From Candidatus Didemnitutus mandela (GTDB lineage Bacteria; Verrucomicrobiota; Verrucomicrobiia; Opitutales; Opitutaceae), in assembly GCA_002591725.1 (NCBI GenBank), contig NJAL01000008.1:62001-126000 (forward strand): DNA of 64,000 nucleotides, given 5' to 3'. This document shows, piece by piece, positions 40,250 through 50,832 of the stretch. Position 1 is the stretch's first letter. Every line of letters starts with the position of its first letter. The translations under genes were made by a program, and so were the position numbers. The notes under the pieces were generated by a model that saw only the letters and a program-made list of their open reading frames with translations, did no database searches and was not told where the DNA came from.

Positions 40250-41548
40250 TCAGGGGGGGCATGCATCGGTGGGAGCGGGGAGATTTTTTTGCGCCTTGGC
40301 ACCGAGAATTTTTAACTCCTCGACCTGCGAAAGGATAGAGCCGCGCCCAGTTTTGAGTTTGGCGAGGGAGTCGTCGTAGGAAGTGCTGGCGCGGCTTAGG
40401 TGCAGACCGACGGCTTCCAAGTCGGCATAGAGGCCAGCGAATTTGTCGTATAAGAGTCCTCCGCGGCGGGCGATTTCGTGGACGTTTTTCGTCTGCCGAT
40501 TTTGCTTCCAAAGTAGGGCGATGGTTTTTAGCGTGACAAGAAGCGTTGGCGCTGTGCACAGGATGACACGGCGTTCGAGTGCCCATTCGTAGAGAGACTG
40601 GTCGGCCTCGACGGCGAGGACAACGGCTGGTTCGAGAGGAACGAACATCAGGACGTAATCGGGCGTCACGAGTTTCCCGGTGTCGTCGTAGTTTTTGCTA
40701 GAAAGTTCGTCGACATGGTTGCGGACGGCTCGGAGGTGGGCCGAAACGGCGGTGGTGCGGTCGTTGTCGGTTGCGGCATTGACGGATTGTTCATAGGCGA
40801 TGAGCGAGAGTTTGGAGTCTACGACAAGATGACGCTGGTCGGGAAGACGAAGGATGACATCAGGGCGAAGACGGCGGCCGTCGGCGGTCGCCAGACTTTG
40901 CTGCACGAGGTAATCCTGGCCCCGAACGAGGCCAGCGGCGTCCAGAAGGCGCTCGAGGACGAGTTCGCCCCAAGCGCCACGAGCTTGAGCTTGGCCTTTC
41001 AGAGCGTGGGTGAGGGCTCGGGCTTCGTCCGTGATGGTCGTGTTGAGCTGGCGGAGTTGCTCGATTTGCGCCTTGAGCGCGGATCGGTCGTCGGACTCGG
41101 TTTTGTAGACCGTATCTATGCGGGTGCGAAAATCCGTGAGCTGTTGCTTTAGCGGGCCGAGCAGGGTGTTAATCTCGGTTTTGTTGTGTTCGGTGAATTT
41201 GGCTGATTTTTCCTCAAAAAGTTTGGCGGCAGTGGCTTGGAACTCGGTTTGCAGAGACGTTCGTACTTTTTCGATGTCTGCTAAACATTGGGAGGTACGT
41301 TCCCCCTGGTCGGAAGCGCGTTGACACTCGGCTTCGAATTGCGCTTGGAGGCGAAAAAAACCGGACTCGAGTCGGGATTTTTGGGATTCGAGTTCGGTGA
41401 TCTGACGACGGGCATCAGCGAGTTCGCTGTTGGCTTTCACCAATTGCTCGTCGGCTAGCCGGGCATGCTCGGCTAGCGTAGCAGAGCGGATTTTGGCGAT
41501 GAGCCCGCCTATAATTAGGCCGCCGAGAAACACAAAGAGGATTTCCAT
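40250..41548 (-). CDS. rmuC: RmuC-family DNA recombination protein
   Basis: RmuC limits rearrangements at inverted repeats; its core resembles nucleases. The 432-residue protein has an N-terminal membrane anchor (residues 2-20), then a long coiled coil (about 25-130) rich in Glu/Gln/Arg. The conserved core spans about 190-400 and includes GAWGELVLERLLDAAGL, RRLRPDVILRLPDQRHLVVD, DSKLSL, and VLMFVPLEPAV. The DxK-type residues of the putative nuclease site are present in VVDSK. It stands alone. The decayed minus-strand frames upstream have no known link to it. Confidence 0.93.
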   Translation of the reverse strand: MEILFVFLGGLIIGGLIAKIRSATLAEHARLADEQLVKANSELADARRQITELESQKSRLESGFFRLQAQFEAECQRASDQGERTSQCLADIEKVRTSLQTEFQATAAKLFEEKSAKFTEHNKTEINTLLGPLKQQLTDFRTRIDTVYKTESDDRSALKAQIEQLRQLNTTITDEARALTHALKGQAQARGAWGELVLERLLDAAGLVRGQDYLVQQSLATADGRRLRPDVILRLPDQRHLVVDSKLSLIAYEQSVNAATDNDRTTAVSAHLRAVRNHVDELSSKNYDDTGKLVTPDYVLMFVPLEPAVVLAVEADQSLYEWALERRVILCTAPTLLVTLKTIALLWKQNRQTKNVHEIARRGGLLYDKFAGLYADLEAVGLHLSRASTSYDDSLAKLKTGRGSILSQVEELKILGAKAQKNLPAPTDACPP

Positions 41549-42443
41549 GCGGGGACTGAAGCCCGGCAGCGCCGAGGCGGCAAGCGCGCAGCTGGTGCCG
41601 GTGCCGGGTCAGATTAGGTATTAGGTGGCTGACAGAAATTTGGATATCTATACCCTTGATGACTGGACCGGTTTGAAGCGAACCATTGTGGAGGAGGAGG
41701 TTTTCCCGGACCAGAAAGGCTTAGAGGCGGCCGTGGTTGGACGGCAGATCAGGACGCTGAACGGGTAGAATGCCGTCGAGTCTAAGGTACTTTCCTTCGA
41801 GAGTTATGTCGGCGAGGCGAACGCGCCTTTAATTCGTCGTGTGGAGTGTGAGGATAAAATTTTTACTACTTATCGAACGGCTGGTGCTGATGGCGTCAAA
41901 GATCGAGTCAAAAACAAAACGAAGCAGGCGTGGATCGACATTAAACATATACTGCTCGTTGGGAAAGCGGACGGTGAGGCCGGCCGCGAGCTCATCGAAA
42001 AGGAAGGGGTGTTTGGCGAACTGCTGGAGTTTCTGCGCCTCGGTCACGATGGCTGCATCTTGTGCAAGCGACGTGCTGAACGGCTGATTGCCGATAACCC
42101 GACGGAAGCGTGCCGTGAGTGAGGATTTTCTCGAGCTTGACTAGGATGACTAGGAAGAGAAATGATCTGGCTAGACGAAACGTGGTCTAGTGTGAGACTA
42201 AAGTTGCGGAGCAATCCGAGGCGTTGGGCTTCGTTTTCTTGGCAACGCTTTTCAAGCGTGTCGACCGATTGGGAGAGCTCGGCGCGGCTTCCCCCATAGC
42301 TGAAGAAGAGACGCGCGGCTCAATTTTTCTGGACTTGTTCGAGCTGGATAGATTTGGGATGGCAAACGTGGCGGTGCGCCTTTCGTGTAGTGGGTATGCG
42401 TGGCTTTGACGTCGGCTACCAAGAGGCGGATGCCGGGAAGAAA
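41549..42443 (-). pseudogene. unidentified decayed minus-strand gene
   Basis: Protein-like text runs along the minus strand in alternating phases. Near 42400 it reads RLLVADVKATHTHYTKGAPP. Near 42050 it reads QKLQQFAKHPFLFDELAAGL followed by TVRFPNEQYMFNVDPRLLRF. Near 41815 it reads RRVRLADITLEGKYLRLDGI, and near 41670 VIKGIDIQISVS. The pieces look like one large gene broken by frameshifts. I considered AsmA-type or other envelope proteins but cannot assign a family. Confidence 0.4.
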
Positions 42444-42483
42444 TAACCCTTGGTGCAACCCGGCGGGGTTGCACCAAGGGTTA
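42444..42483 (-). terminator. 18-bp hairpin, likely minus-strand terminator
   Basis: Perfect 18-base arms (TAACCCTTGGTGCAACCC and its complement) enclose a 4-base loop. On the minus strand the stem is followed by TTTCTT, as expected of an intrinsic terminator. It lies just downstream of the minus-strand frame that ends near 42520-42643. The plus-strand side has no T-tract. Confidence 0.65.
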
Positions 42484-42519
42484 ATCGGTTCGCTGGGAAT
42501 ATGTTGTTGTTTTCAGAGG

Positions 42520-43326
42520 TTCATCCAGTGTCGTTAGGGGGGTGATCGTGGCGTGGCTGGCATGGAAAGGTGATCTGAAAACGGGTGCTTGGCAGCAGGC
42601 TGTCGGTGACAGCTAATAGTAGCACCGTATCCGCGTGAGATATCACGCGCAAAAGGCGAGGCCGCCCATGAATGCCTTTATGTCTTTGTTCTTTGTAGAG
42701 TAAAGAAAAGACGGGCTTTGTGTTTTTCGGAGGTGTTGGGGCCATTGCCGGCGGCTCCCAGTGTAACTAATGAACCGGTTGGAACGGGTGTGTAAATCTC
42801 TGTCGTGATAGCGGTTCGGACAGGAACTGTCCGAGGGTTTTGGTTGAGGCGAGAGGGGGCGGTTTTTGTGAGCGAAGCTGGTGCCAAAAAATTGGATCGT
42901 GGTTAGCTGTTCGGGTTGACGGGCCTGAGTTGTAAGACGGGAGTATGCGAGAATGTTTACCAATGGAATAGAATAAGCGAACTTCTGGAGTTTTGTGGCC
43001 TCTGGATAAGAATAGAGAACTTTGTTGACTTTCACGCTGAAAACAAAAAGCGAGGAGGGCATTGGCGGTGTTAGCGGTACCGTGACAATCACTCCGATTT
43101 GGTCGGCCGAGCAGAAATTTGCGAAGATCGGGCGGCCGGCTGCCGGGGTTGATGCTGGCGGTGTAGACTCTCTAGTGGTGCGCCAATTAGTACGGCTGAG
43201 CAATATATAGTCGTAGCTGGATTTTGGCATCAGCAAGACTGTTTCTGCTCTATTGTAAATTTCTATCGTGTCGGCTATTAGTCTATATTTTATTAAATTA
43301 TAAGCCGTGTAAAGCCGGCCTGACAA
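42520..43326 (-). pseudogene. unidentified protein gene, probably frameshifted
   Basis: A frame of 227 codons runs from 43326 to 42643. It is unusually long for this decayed part of the window and is not opposite a known gene. Its first 150 residues look protein-like, for example IEIYNRAETVLLMPKSSYDY and TPAAGRPIFANFCSADQIGV. The rest becomes Ser/Arg/Gln-rich, which suggests a phase change. A second phase near 42745-42520 reads RLLRVISHADTVLLLAVTDS. A strong hairpin terminator follows on the same strand. No family recognised; no signal peptide or motif seen. Confidence 0.4.
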
Positions 43327-44560
43327 CGAATTTCGAGTAGCTTCTAATTATTCAACAAATGAGTTTCCCGGAGTGAGATTCGCTGTGGGTTAGTTCGGTG
43401 GCTGCCTGGCTGGCCGATGCGAGACTCTTTTTGTACACTACTCAAGCAGAGGCAGCCGATCAATTTGCGGTCAAGCCAGAAAATGGCTGTAAAAAATCGG
43501 CCATTCTAACGATAACAATATAATACTAATAAAAAATTTTGGTTGTAAGCCATTATTTTTATTTTATACAACATACTTGCGATCCTTAAGGAGAGTAAAT
43601 TTATAATCAAAGATTGTTGGTATTAACGAAATAAATGTTTTTGTATCAAGCTTCCGATAAACGGATCATTGGTCCAGCTGTAATAGATATATATTGTGTT
43701 TTATATATGTATTATATAATTATATATATGATAAAAATAGTCTTCTTGAAAAGACGGCGTGCGGATAATTGCGTGCTCCGGAACGCTGGCTGTCTTACGG
43801 AGCATTTGCAGTAACCCAACGCCGTTATGCCTCCAAGTCGTGCTCTCTGCGTGAAGGCGATGTTGCAAATTATGACGCTCTGTCGCGAGGTAAGTGAAAA
43901 TATCGCCATCCCTCAAAGCTTCCCCGCTCTGAAATTTGGCGAAGTAAAAACGTCGCTGCGGACGGAATTTTCGAAGTTCTCTTGATCTGGCGATCACATT
44001 TTTTAATTTGCTGTGCGGTGAAACACCAGCTATAAAAAAAGCTTCTCGGCTGGGGCCTCGCTCGATCTTCATTCTGATATAATAGATTGGTCCCGTGCGG
44101 TTTTGTGCACTCCATAGGCTTGTTCGAAATGATTTCGACCAGCTGGGGCGAAATAACCGCTGCTGTTATCTGTTACCGTGAGGGGGATTTTTTGTCTATG
44201 CGGCGTATGCAGATGACCACCCGAGATTAATCGGTTTCGAATGAATTTTTTAACAGATTTTGCATTGCAGTACGGTAACGACCTCGAGGAGCACGCTAGT
44301 GATCAAGATGCGCGGCTCTCTTGGACTTCGGTGTTCGGATTGTCGAAAAAGAAGATTGAGCGGGTCTCGGGGCGGCGGGTGCAAGAGACCGAAGTCTTAG
44401 ATTTTCGCTGCATGTTTAGTTTTTTCCGCCAGTATTCCGGGAGGTGGAGGCAAAAAAGAAATATTTCTCTAGAGCTTTTGCGTAGTAGAGGATTCGTTCG
44501 GTACCCAGCTCACTACCTGCTAGCTGTCGCGCTTCGTCGAGAGGCATGTTGGTCTTAGGC
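43327..44560. other. AT-rich and decayed region, no gene assigned
   Basis: The part from 43490 to 43740 is strongly AT-rich with TATA-type runs and no frames of note. From 43740 to 44130 short minus-strand frames overlap in different phases without known motifs. The plus-strand frame at 44241-44558 lies opposite protein-like minus-strand text (PLDEARQLAGSELGTERILY) and is probably a shadow. Confidence 0.4.
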
Positions 44561-44940
44561 ATGCATGGTCTCGGATCCCGTTGAGCAGGTTGATGCGTTT
44601 TTTCGTTCCAACATTCTCTCGCGCGTGGTCCCGCATGAATTGGAGCCTGGTTTAGACGGCGAAAATTCCCTTTAAATATTCATTAGTTTCGAGGTTAATG
44701 GCGACATATGTCGATGCGAGCGCTCTGTAGTCTGTAAGCATTACGATGGAGGTATTCTTGAATCGATGCGGCGAACTTCTTTGAAGACCATTAGTGCCAT
44801 TTTGCATCAGAATGCCCATGGTGACGAGAGTGCAGGAATTTTGGCCGATTAGTTCGAGGCTGCAATCGACGCGATTAACCGCTTGCATTTCGAATGCTTC
44901 TTGTGATTCTTTCATGCGCGTCCAGTCAATTGTCGGCAAT
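44420..44940 (-). pseudogene. unidentified decayed minus-strand gene
   Basis: The frame from 44939 reads DWTRMKESQEAFEMQAVNRV, LTDYRALASTYVAINLETNE and YLKGIFAV before a stop. It resumes in other phases as TRLQFMRDHAREN near 44640 and PLDEARQLAGSELGTERILY near 44530. These look like one former gene, downstream of the decayed ABC-2 ATPase on the same strand and perhaps in its operon. I do not recognise the family. Confidence 0.4.
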
Positions 44941-45049
44941 CAGAACGTTGGGCCGAACCATCAAACTTCCGAAATAAAAGGGGAGGCCATATCGATGATG
45001 GCAGAAAAAATTGAAGCTGTTCAGGTTGTTTGACTTATTGGTAATCCGA

Positions 45050-45970
45050 TGTTGCAGCCTATTTTATGCCGCACTGGAAGACGTCCTTGCAGAGGGTATA
45101 CCTTGAATGCTAACGGCACCAACGTTGGAGCCTGTTCCGAGAACCTGGTAAGCAGACAGTGAAGGCGTGCTGCTCGGGACATGCGCAGAGAAAATTTACC
45201 ATCGGTGCAGACTTTGCACTCGCCGTGGTGTAGCTTCCAGTTGGAGGGGGAAGCGCTGTTTGTGTAGCTTGAATTTTATGGTTTTCCCGTGAGCTTGAGC
45301 TAGTCCCGGCGATGAGATGAGCGTTTTATATTTTCTTTGCTATGGTCCGGTGACGGAAGAGCTGGAAAATGTCAGCCATGTGTAATGCCTGGTGTACAAA
45401 ATGGTGGTTTTGTAGCGGCTGTTTGTAGTGCAAGAAAAATTGCGCACTGCTTTCTGGAAGATGATGTAGAGGTCGGTGGTGGACTCATCCAGGAAAACAG
45501 GCGAGATTGGTGCAATAGGGCGGTGGTAAGCTCCATTTTTATGCACTCGCCAAGCAAAAACTTGCGGACCATTACATTGATTTTTTTTTAACGCGACACC
45601 CAGAGAAAACGATAGGCTCCGCCGAGCGTTTCGTGATATTGCTTGAGGTCGAGATTGCAGATCACCCTGAATAGATAAAACGACTCGAAAACGGGCAGAT
45701 CCCACCAGAGTTTTTCACGAACACGAGGACAAAAAGCAGGCAATAGGTGTTTCCCTGCTTTGGAGGGGTCGGAGCTGGCGACATGTGCTCTTTCTGTTGT
45801 TTGGGTAAATCAAGCCAGAAACTATTCAATGTCGTCGTCTTTCTGGCTCCGTTTGGACCGAGAAAACCAACGAATTTCTAATCTTTAAATGGCGAAGCTG
45901 GCCGTCGCTTCGCTGGCCGTGCTCATTTCGAGCAAAACTGCGTTTGAAGAGAGAGTCCTTTTACACTTGC
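45050..45970 (-). pseudogene. ABC-2 type transporter ATP-binding protein, decayed
   Basis: The intact protein would energise an ABC-2 exporter. The Walker A region near 45860 reads FVGFLGPNGARKTTTLN, with the last glycine of GxGKT changed to Arg. Next come LWWDLPVFESFYLFRVI near 45700 and, in other phases, VRKFLLGECIKMELTTALLH near 45570 (signature motif altered from LSLGER). Walker B DEPTIGLD is destroyed (DESTTDLYI). The frame changes several times. No membrane permease is recognisable downstream. Its remnant ends just after surE, which lies on the same strand upstream. Confidence 0.8.
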
Positions 45971-46156
45971 CCCAAAAACGAGCTGTTTTTTATAAGTGTG
46001 GGAAAAGCTCGGGTGAGGTGCTCTACTTCGATAATGGGTGCGGGAAGTTCAGTCATGAGGAGAAATGAAAAATTGGAAAGAAAGCTATCCGTCGAATCGA
46101 GTCATCTGGACCGCGATCGGGGAAGATGGTTTCTTAGGGCTGGAGTTTTCGCAGAC

Positions 46157-46936
46157 TCAGGCAAGTTGGCCGAGCTTGCGATAATCAAGAATTGTGTAAC
46201 TAATGGCGCCAGCTGTGAGACATTTTAGGTCGGTAAGTGGCTCTGCGGACGAAACGTCTTCACCTTCCGTCCAGATAAGCTTGTGGCGGCCTTCGTTATC
46301 TGCGGGTGTAAAAAGGCCAGGAACAAAAATCTGTGCTGGTATGGTGCGGCGGACCAAGGTGTCGGGCCGGCACGGATCGGGAAGGTTGACATTATGCACG
46401 ATAAAGCTGCGCGGCGGAGTTGCCGGAAGAATCTCGCTGGCCAGGCGGGCAGAGTGAGTCGCAGAATTTTTCAGAGTCTGCAACAGTGCGCCGTTGGGTT
46501 CACTGCCCTGGTCTTTAAGATGGTAATAAATGTCTTCCGATACGTCCTGTGAAATCGCCATGGCGGGAAGGCCATGCAAGGCACCTTCCCATGCTCCAGC
46601 AACTGTTCCGCTAGCGATTATGAAGCCGATAGTGCAATTGAAGCCGACGTTAATGCCGCTGACGACAGCATCGACTTTTCCTGGGAGCAGATGGGCGATG
46701 GCGATGTTCACGCAGTCCGAAGGCGTGCCATCGACGACCCAGGTGGGACAGTTGAAACTGCGGTTGACGGCTTGAGATTTGACCGGGCGGTTGCGTGTCT
46801 TGGAGGCGCCGGTCCAGCTTTGTTCGCTGACGGGTGCGACAACGAAAAGGTCGTGTCCGGCGGCTTGCAGCGCGAAGATAAGTTCGCAAAGAAAGAGAGA
46901 ATCAATGCCGTCGTCGTTGGTAATGAGAAGCTTCAT
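46157..46936 (-). CDS. surE: 5'/3'-nucleotidase SurE
   Basis: SurE dephosphorylates nucleoside 5'- and 3'-monophosphates and is linked to stationary-phase survival. The 259-residue protein starts MKLLITNDDGIDS, with the metal ligands Asp8 and Asp9, and continues with VVAPVSEQSWTGAS, which holds the expected Ser ligand. The SGIN motif gives the Asn ligand, followed by a variant SGTVAGAWEGALHGLPAMAIS block. The loop after SGIN reads VGFNCTIGFIIAS, where most homologues have RGxNLGxDVxYS, so the active-site loop is somewhat diverged. It stands alone between a decayed ABC ATPase and a non-coding gap. Confidence 0.93.
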   Translation of the reverse strand: MKLLITNDDGIDSLFLCELIFALQAAGHDLFVVAPVSEQSWTGASKTRNRPVKSQAVNRSFNCPTWVVDGTPSDCVNIAIAHLLPGKVDAVVSGINVGFNCTIGFIIASGTVAGAWEGALHGLPAMAISQDVSEDIYYHLKDQGSEPNGALLQTLKNSATHSARLASEILPATPPRSFIVHNVNLPDPCRPDTLVRRTIPAQIFVPGLFTPADNEGRHKLIWTEGEDVSSAEPLTDLKCLTAGAISYTILDYRKLGQLA

Positions 46937-47571
46937 GTGTGACGGAGGCTTAGCTATAAGTGATAAACTCTTGGCTGTAAGCTTAAAGTATCGGAATCTT
47001 TAGGCTTCAACCGGCGAGCCAGCGCTTTTGCCTTGTGTTTGTGAAAATTGAGGATGAGTACGCGTGTCGTGAGAGCGACCATTACCAGATTAAGGACGAA
47101 GGAGGAACATAGGAGTCTTGAACGTAGGTGATGTGATGGAAAGCTTCTTAGGTTTCGACGGGCAGACAAAGGCCACCGCTAAGCACCGCTGGTCATTCGA
47201 CTCTCTGGCCTCTCAACGCCAGAGACCAGAGAGCTCCAATGAAACGAACAAGCAAAGTTAAGCTTCTGGGGGAACGGCTGCTTATCAGAGGTTTTTCATT
47301 AACTAGCTGCTTGGGCTTGGCATGGATGAAGATTCCTAGGTAGCGTCTTGTGGGGATTTAAGCACAACCGGAACACGACCTTCTCTGCGAGCTATCGCCT
47401 AGTTGTGCCAGAGCCGACAAACATTGGTGACTGCAATAAAAAGCGGCGGTTTAGTGCCCCTGTTTTGATTGGTATATCCACATATTAAACCGTAGTTGCT
47501 TGGTTTTTCGACACAATAAAGAAAAAAATGCCACCTTGGGTCGCGGTTTCGAAACTTTTTTGCGCATAGGT
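46937..47571. other. intergenic region between surE and pnp
   Basis: No gene. A hairpin with 13-base arms and one mismatch lies at 47201-47233. Pnp ends at 47572 on the minus strand, so the hairpin is about 340 bases behind its stop and may be a distant 3' structure or unrelated. A surE promoter should lie near 46940-47000. Confidence 0.5.
47201..47233. repeat. 13-bp hairpin with one mismatch
   Basis: Arms CTCTCTGGCCTCT and AGAGACCAGAGAG around a 7-base loop; one mismatched pair, which can form G-U on one RNA strand. There is no T-tract next to it. Confidence 0.6.
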
Positions 47572-49767
47572 TTAGACTTGCGTTGTCGTTCCGGGCACTT
47601 CGTTGGTGGGAACGAAGACAGCTTTCCCCGCTTCGAGCTCTTTCATTGCGGCCTTGCGGCTAAGGCGGACCTTGCCCCTCTTTTCGTCGATTCCGATGCA
47701 CTTTACGGTGATAATGTCGCCAACTTTGACGACGTCATCGGTGCGGCCCACGTGGAAGTCGGCCAGCTCGGAAATGTGCACGAGGCCTTCTTTACCCGGG
47801 AGACATTCGACGAAGGCCCCGAATTCCTTCGTACCGGTGACGCGGGCAGCTGCGTAGATCTTGCCGATCTCGATCTGGGCGCCGCTGCCGCAGAGGGCAT
47901 CGATTTCCTGCAAAGCACGGTTCATCGCATCGGCATTGTTTGAGTAAATGAAGACCTTTCCGGAATCGTCTTCGGCGATATCGATCTGCGTGCTGGTTGT
48001 TGTGGTGATGCGGCGGATAGTTTTCCCCCCGGGCCCGATTAGCAGGCCGATCTTTTCCGGATCGATCTGGATCGTTTGGATGCACGGGGCGTATTGGCTG
48101 AGATTTTTACGGGGCGCAGGGAGCGTGGCTAGCATAACCTTAAGGATTTCGATGCGGGCATTGTGCGCCTGCATGATAGCAGTTTTGGCGATCTCGAAGG
48201 GCAAACCGTTGATCTTAAGATCGAGCTGGAAACCGGTGATACCCTTGGTCGTTCCAGCGAGCTTGAAGTCCATGTCGCCAAAGTGGTCTTCCTCGCCGAG
48301 AATGTCGGTGAGGGTAACCCACTTTTCAATCGAGCCATCGGCGCCGTTTTGCGTTATGAGACCGCAGGAGATACCGGCAACTGGAGCAACGATCGGAACG
48401 CCGGCATCCATGAGGGACAAACAGCCGCCACAAATCGAGGCCATCGAGGTTGAACCGTTGGACGACAGTACTTCGGAGACGATGCGGATCGAATAGGGGA
48501 AAACGTCTTCTGGTGGCAGTACGGGCACGAGCGAGCGCTCCGCGAGGGCACCGTGGCCGATTTCACGGCGACCAGGCGAGCCGAAACGCCCGGTTTCACC
48601 AAAGGAAAAGGGTGGAAAGTTGTAGTGAAGGACGAAGCTCTTCGAGGTGGCGCCGCCGGTGAGTCCATCCATCTCCTGGGCTTCCTTGGTTGGACCGAGG
48701 GTGGTGATGGCTATATTTTGCGTGTCGCCGCGTTGGAACGAAGCGGAACCGTGCACGCGCGGGAGAATACCTACGACAGCATTGAGCGGACGGATCTCCT
48801 TCTGGCTGCGACCATCGGCGCGGACGCCCTTGGTGAGAACGGTCTGGCGATAGGCTTTATACTGTAGTTCTTCGAAAACGATATTCAAATCGATGTCGGT
48901 GAATTTGCCTTCGCCGAGCTTGGCTGTGAGGGTGGCTTTGGCTTCTTCTTTCAGCATCTTGACGGCGAAGCCGCGGGCCGTTTTTTCCTTGCCGAAAATG
49001 GTTTCGGCGATGCGTTCGACCGGGACCACTTCTTTGATAATGGCGCGGGTTTCGGCTGCGGTGTTGATTATATTAAAGCTAGCCTTCATCTTTCCGCAGA
49101 GGGCGGTGAGTTCCTTAATTGCTACGATTACTGGCTGGATGGCTTGATGGCCGAACTCGAGTGCCTTGATAAATTCTTCTTCGGGCAGCTGGTCGGCTGA
49201 GCCTTCAATCATCAGTAAGTCTTTTCCGGTGCCGACATAGATGAGGTCGAGCAAGGAGGAATGCATCTGTTCAATGTTCGGGTTGGCCACGAATTGGCTA
49301 TCGATGAGGCCGATGCGGACGGCGCCGATTGGGCCGGCCCACGGAATATCGGAGATGGCGAGGGCGGCGCTGGCACCGTTGACCATCGGGATGTCGGCGT
49401 CGTTGATCTGGTCGGCGCTCAGAAGCTGGCCGATTATCTGGACTTCAGCAAGGAAGCCTTTGGGGAAAAGGGGGCGACAGGGGCGATCGCAGAGGCGCGA
49501 GGTAAGGATTTCTTTTTCGGTGGGACGCCCTTCGCGCTTGAAATAACCACCCGGAAAACGGCCGGCCGCGGCGTATTTTTCGCGATAGTCGACAGTGAGA
49601 GGGAAGAAGTCCTGACCGGGCTTTATGTTCTGCGCAGCGCAAACGGTTACCATTAGGTTGGTCTCGCCGACGGTAACAATGACGGATCCATTGGCGAGGT
49701 GGCCATAGGTGCCAGTGGAAAATTGGATTCCTAGATTGGAAGCGGAGACAGAATGTTTCTGATTCAT
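47572..49767 (-). CDS. pnp: polyribonucleotide nucleotidyltransferase (PNPase)
   Basis: PNPase degrades RNA from the 3' end by phosphorolysis and is part of the degradosome in many bacteria. From the ATG at 49767 it has 731 residues. In order it has RNase PH domain 1 (about 10-220), a helical linker, and RNase PH domain 2 (about 320-540) containing [20 protein letters not shown] and [16 protein letters not shown] domain follows, with [14 protein letters not shown]. The S1 domain ends the protein, with [20 protein letters not shown]. An upstream TTG at 49800 would add eleven residues. It follows rpsO by 140 bases in the conserved rpsO-pnp order. Confidence 0.97.
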   Translation of the reverse strand: MNQKHSVSASNLGIQFSTGTYGHLANGSVIVTVGETNLMVTVCAAQNIKPGQDFFPLTVDYREKYAAAGRFPGGYFKREGRPTEKEILTSRLCDRPCRPLFPKGFLAEVQIIGQLLSADQINDADIPMVNGASAALAISDIPWAGPIGAVRIGLIDSQFVANPNIEQMHSSLLDLIYVGTGKDLLMIEGSADQLPEEEFIKALEFGHQAIQPVIVAIKELTALCGKMKASFNIINTAAETRAIIKEVVPVERIAETIFGKEKTARGFAVKMLKEEAKATLTAKLGEGKFTDIDLNIVFEELQYKAYRQTVLTKGVRADGRSQKEIRPLNAVVGILPRVHGSASFQRGDTQNIAITTLGPTKEAQEMDGLTGGATSKSFVLHYNFPPFSFGETGRFGSPGRREIGHGALAERSLVPVLPPEDVFPYSIRIVSEVLSSNGSTSMASICGGCLSLMDAGVPIVAPVAGISCGLITQNGADGSIEKWVTLTDILGEEDHFGDMDFKLAGTTKGITGFQLDLKINGLPFEIAKTAIMQAHNARIEILKVMLATLPAPRKNLSQYAPCIQTIQIDPEKIGLLIGPGGKTIRRITTTTSTQIDIAEDDSGKVFIYSNNADAMNRALQEIDALCGSGAQIEIGKIYAAARVTGTKEFGAFVECLPGKEGLVHISELADFHVGRTDDVVKVGDIITVKCIGIDEKRGKVRLSRKAAMKELEAGKAVFVPTNEVPGTTTQV

Positions 49768-49907
49768 TTTCGAGTTTTGATTGGGATTTTTAAAAGGCAA
49801 TCCGTTGGAGTTGTGCTATTGACCCCGGGTGATGCTGGATAGTAGAAATCGGTAATTTTGGTTGAGCCTCTTTCCGTTGACCTCGAACCGCTTTTTGTGG
49901 AAGTGCA

Positions 49908-50171
49908 TTACTTCCGCAAGTTGAGCTTTTGCAATAACTCATTGTATTTGGCGAGGTCTTTGCGCTTGAGGTAGTTAAGCAATTTGCGACGGCGGCTGGC
50001 CATTTGGAGAAGGCCTCGGCGGCTGTGGAAATCTTTGCGGTGTCTCCGCAGGTGCTCAGTCAGATGGTTGATGTAGACTGTAAGCAGCGCGATCTGGATG
50101 TTGCTGGATCCGGTGTCCTTTTCGTGAGTTTTGAACTGGGCGATGACTTCTGATTTAACAAGTTGTGGCAT
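49908..50171 (-). CDS. rpsO: 30S ribosomal protein S15
   Basis: S15 binds 16S rRNA and helps assemble the central domain of the small subunit. The 87-residue length is typical. [39 protein letters not shown] and [20 protein letters not shown] cover the four-helix fold and its rRNA-binding His/Asp and Ser/Arg residues. It is the first gene of the rpsO-pnp pair. In many bacteria S15 regulates its own mRNA through a leader structure. I did not detect a clear one in the 260 bases upstream. Confidence 0.97.
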   Translation of the reverse strand: MPQLVKSEVIAQFKTHEKDTGSSNIQIALLTVYINHLTEHLRRHRKDFHSRRGLLQMASRRRKLLNYLKRKDLAKYNELLQKLNLRK

Positions 50172-50433
50172 GGCTTATATGTTAAGTTAAATAGCTCGAT
50201 CTATGTGTATGTTTAGGCTTTTAGCCTCGTGCAGGCTGCTTTTGTATGGCCTGCGGAACCACTGGTGTACTGTTGCCCAGACTGATCGTGGCGGAACTTG
50301 CGATTAGCAGGCTCCAATAACGTAAGAATTCATTAATTAAAAGGATGATATGATATGTCGTGCAAGCGGAAATTTTCGCTAACTTTTAGGCGGGATTGGC
50401 TCGGTTCCGTTGTCTAAAATTAACTAAGAATGG

Positions 50434-50832
50434 TCATCCTATTCGCAAAGTAACGCCCTTGATTTTTGCGCAGCCAGGAAGCTTGTGGACCTTTTCTAGA
50501 ATGGCGGACTGGTGATGGAAAAGCTCATTGCGCACGACTGCGTGAGAAACTAGAACGATTAGCTGTTGACGTTCGACAACGAGAGGATGGGAGTAACTGG
50601 CGTTGGCGGCTCCGACCAGCTCTGGCCATTTTTCGCGAATGGTGTCCTCAAGCAAATTGTGGCTGATGCGATACTTAACCAGCAGTTCGTCGATAATCGA
50701 AGAAAGATCCGTAGTCTGACGCCGTTTCGAGCTTGTTTCGTCTTCCGGAAGTCCGCGAAAATTAGCGATTAAGTTTTCAATGGCCCGCGAAAACTCTGGC
50801 GGACCGGACTTAGACTTATGGTGAGCATTCAT
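50434..50832 (-). CDS. DUF721 protein (DciA family)
   Basis: DUF721/DciA proteins interact with the replicative helicase DnaB and replace DnaC-type loaders in most bacteria. The 132-residue protein has an N-terminal helical part (SRAIENLIANFRGL) and a core with LLEDTIREKWPELVGAANAS, where the Trp is conserved. A beta-rich end follows (ERQQLIVLVSHAVVRNELFH). The ATG at 50832 is preferred. A longer in-frame start at 50934 would run through the C-terminal coding part of the upstream glycosyltransferase. The gene overlaps the end of that broken glycosyltransferase by 17 bases. DciA identity is inferred from family pattern only. Confidence 0.8.
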   Translation of the reverse strand: MNAHHKSKSGPPEFSRAIENLIANFRGLPEDETSSKRRQTTDLSSIIDELLVKYRISHNLLEDTIREKWPELVGAANASYSHPLVVERQQLIVLVSHAVVRNELFHHQSAILEKVHKLPGCAKIKGVTLRIG

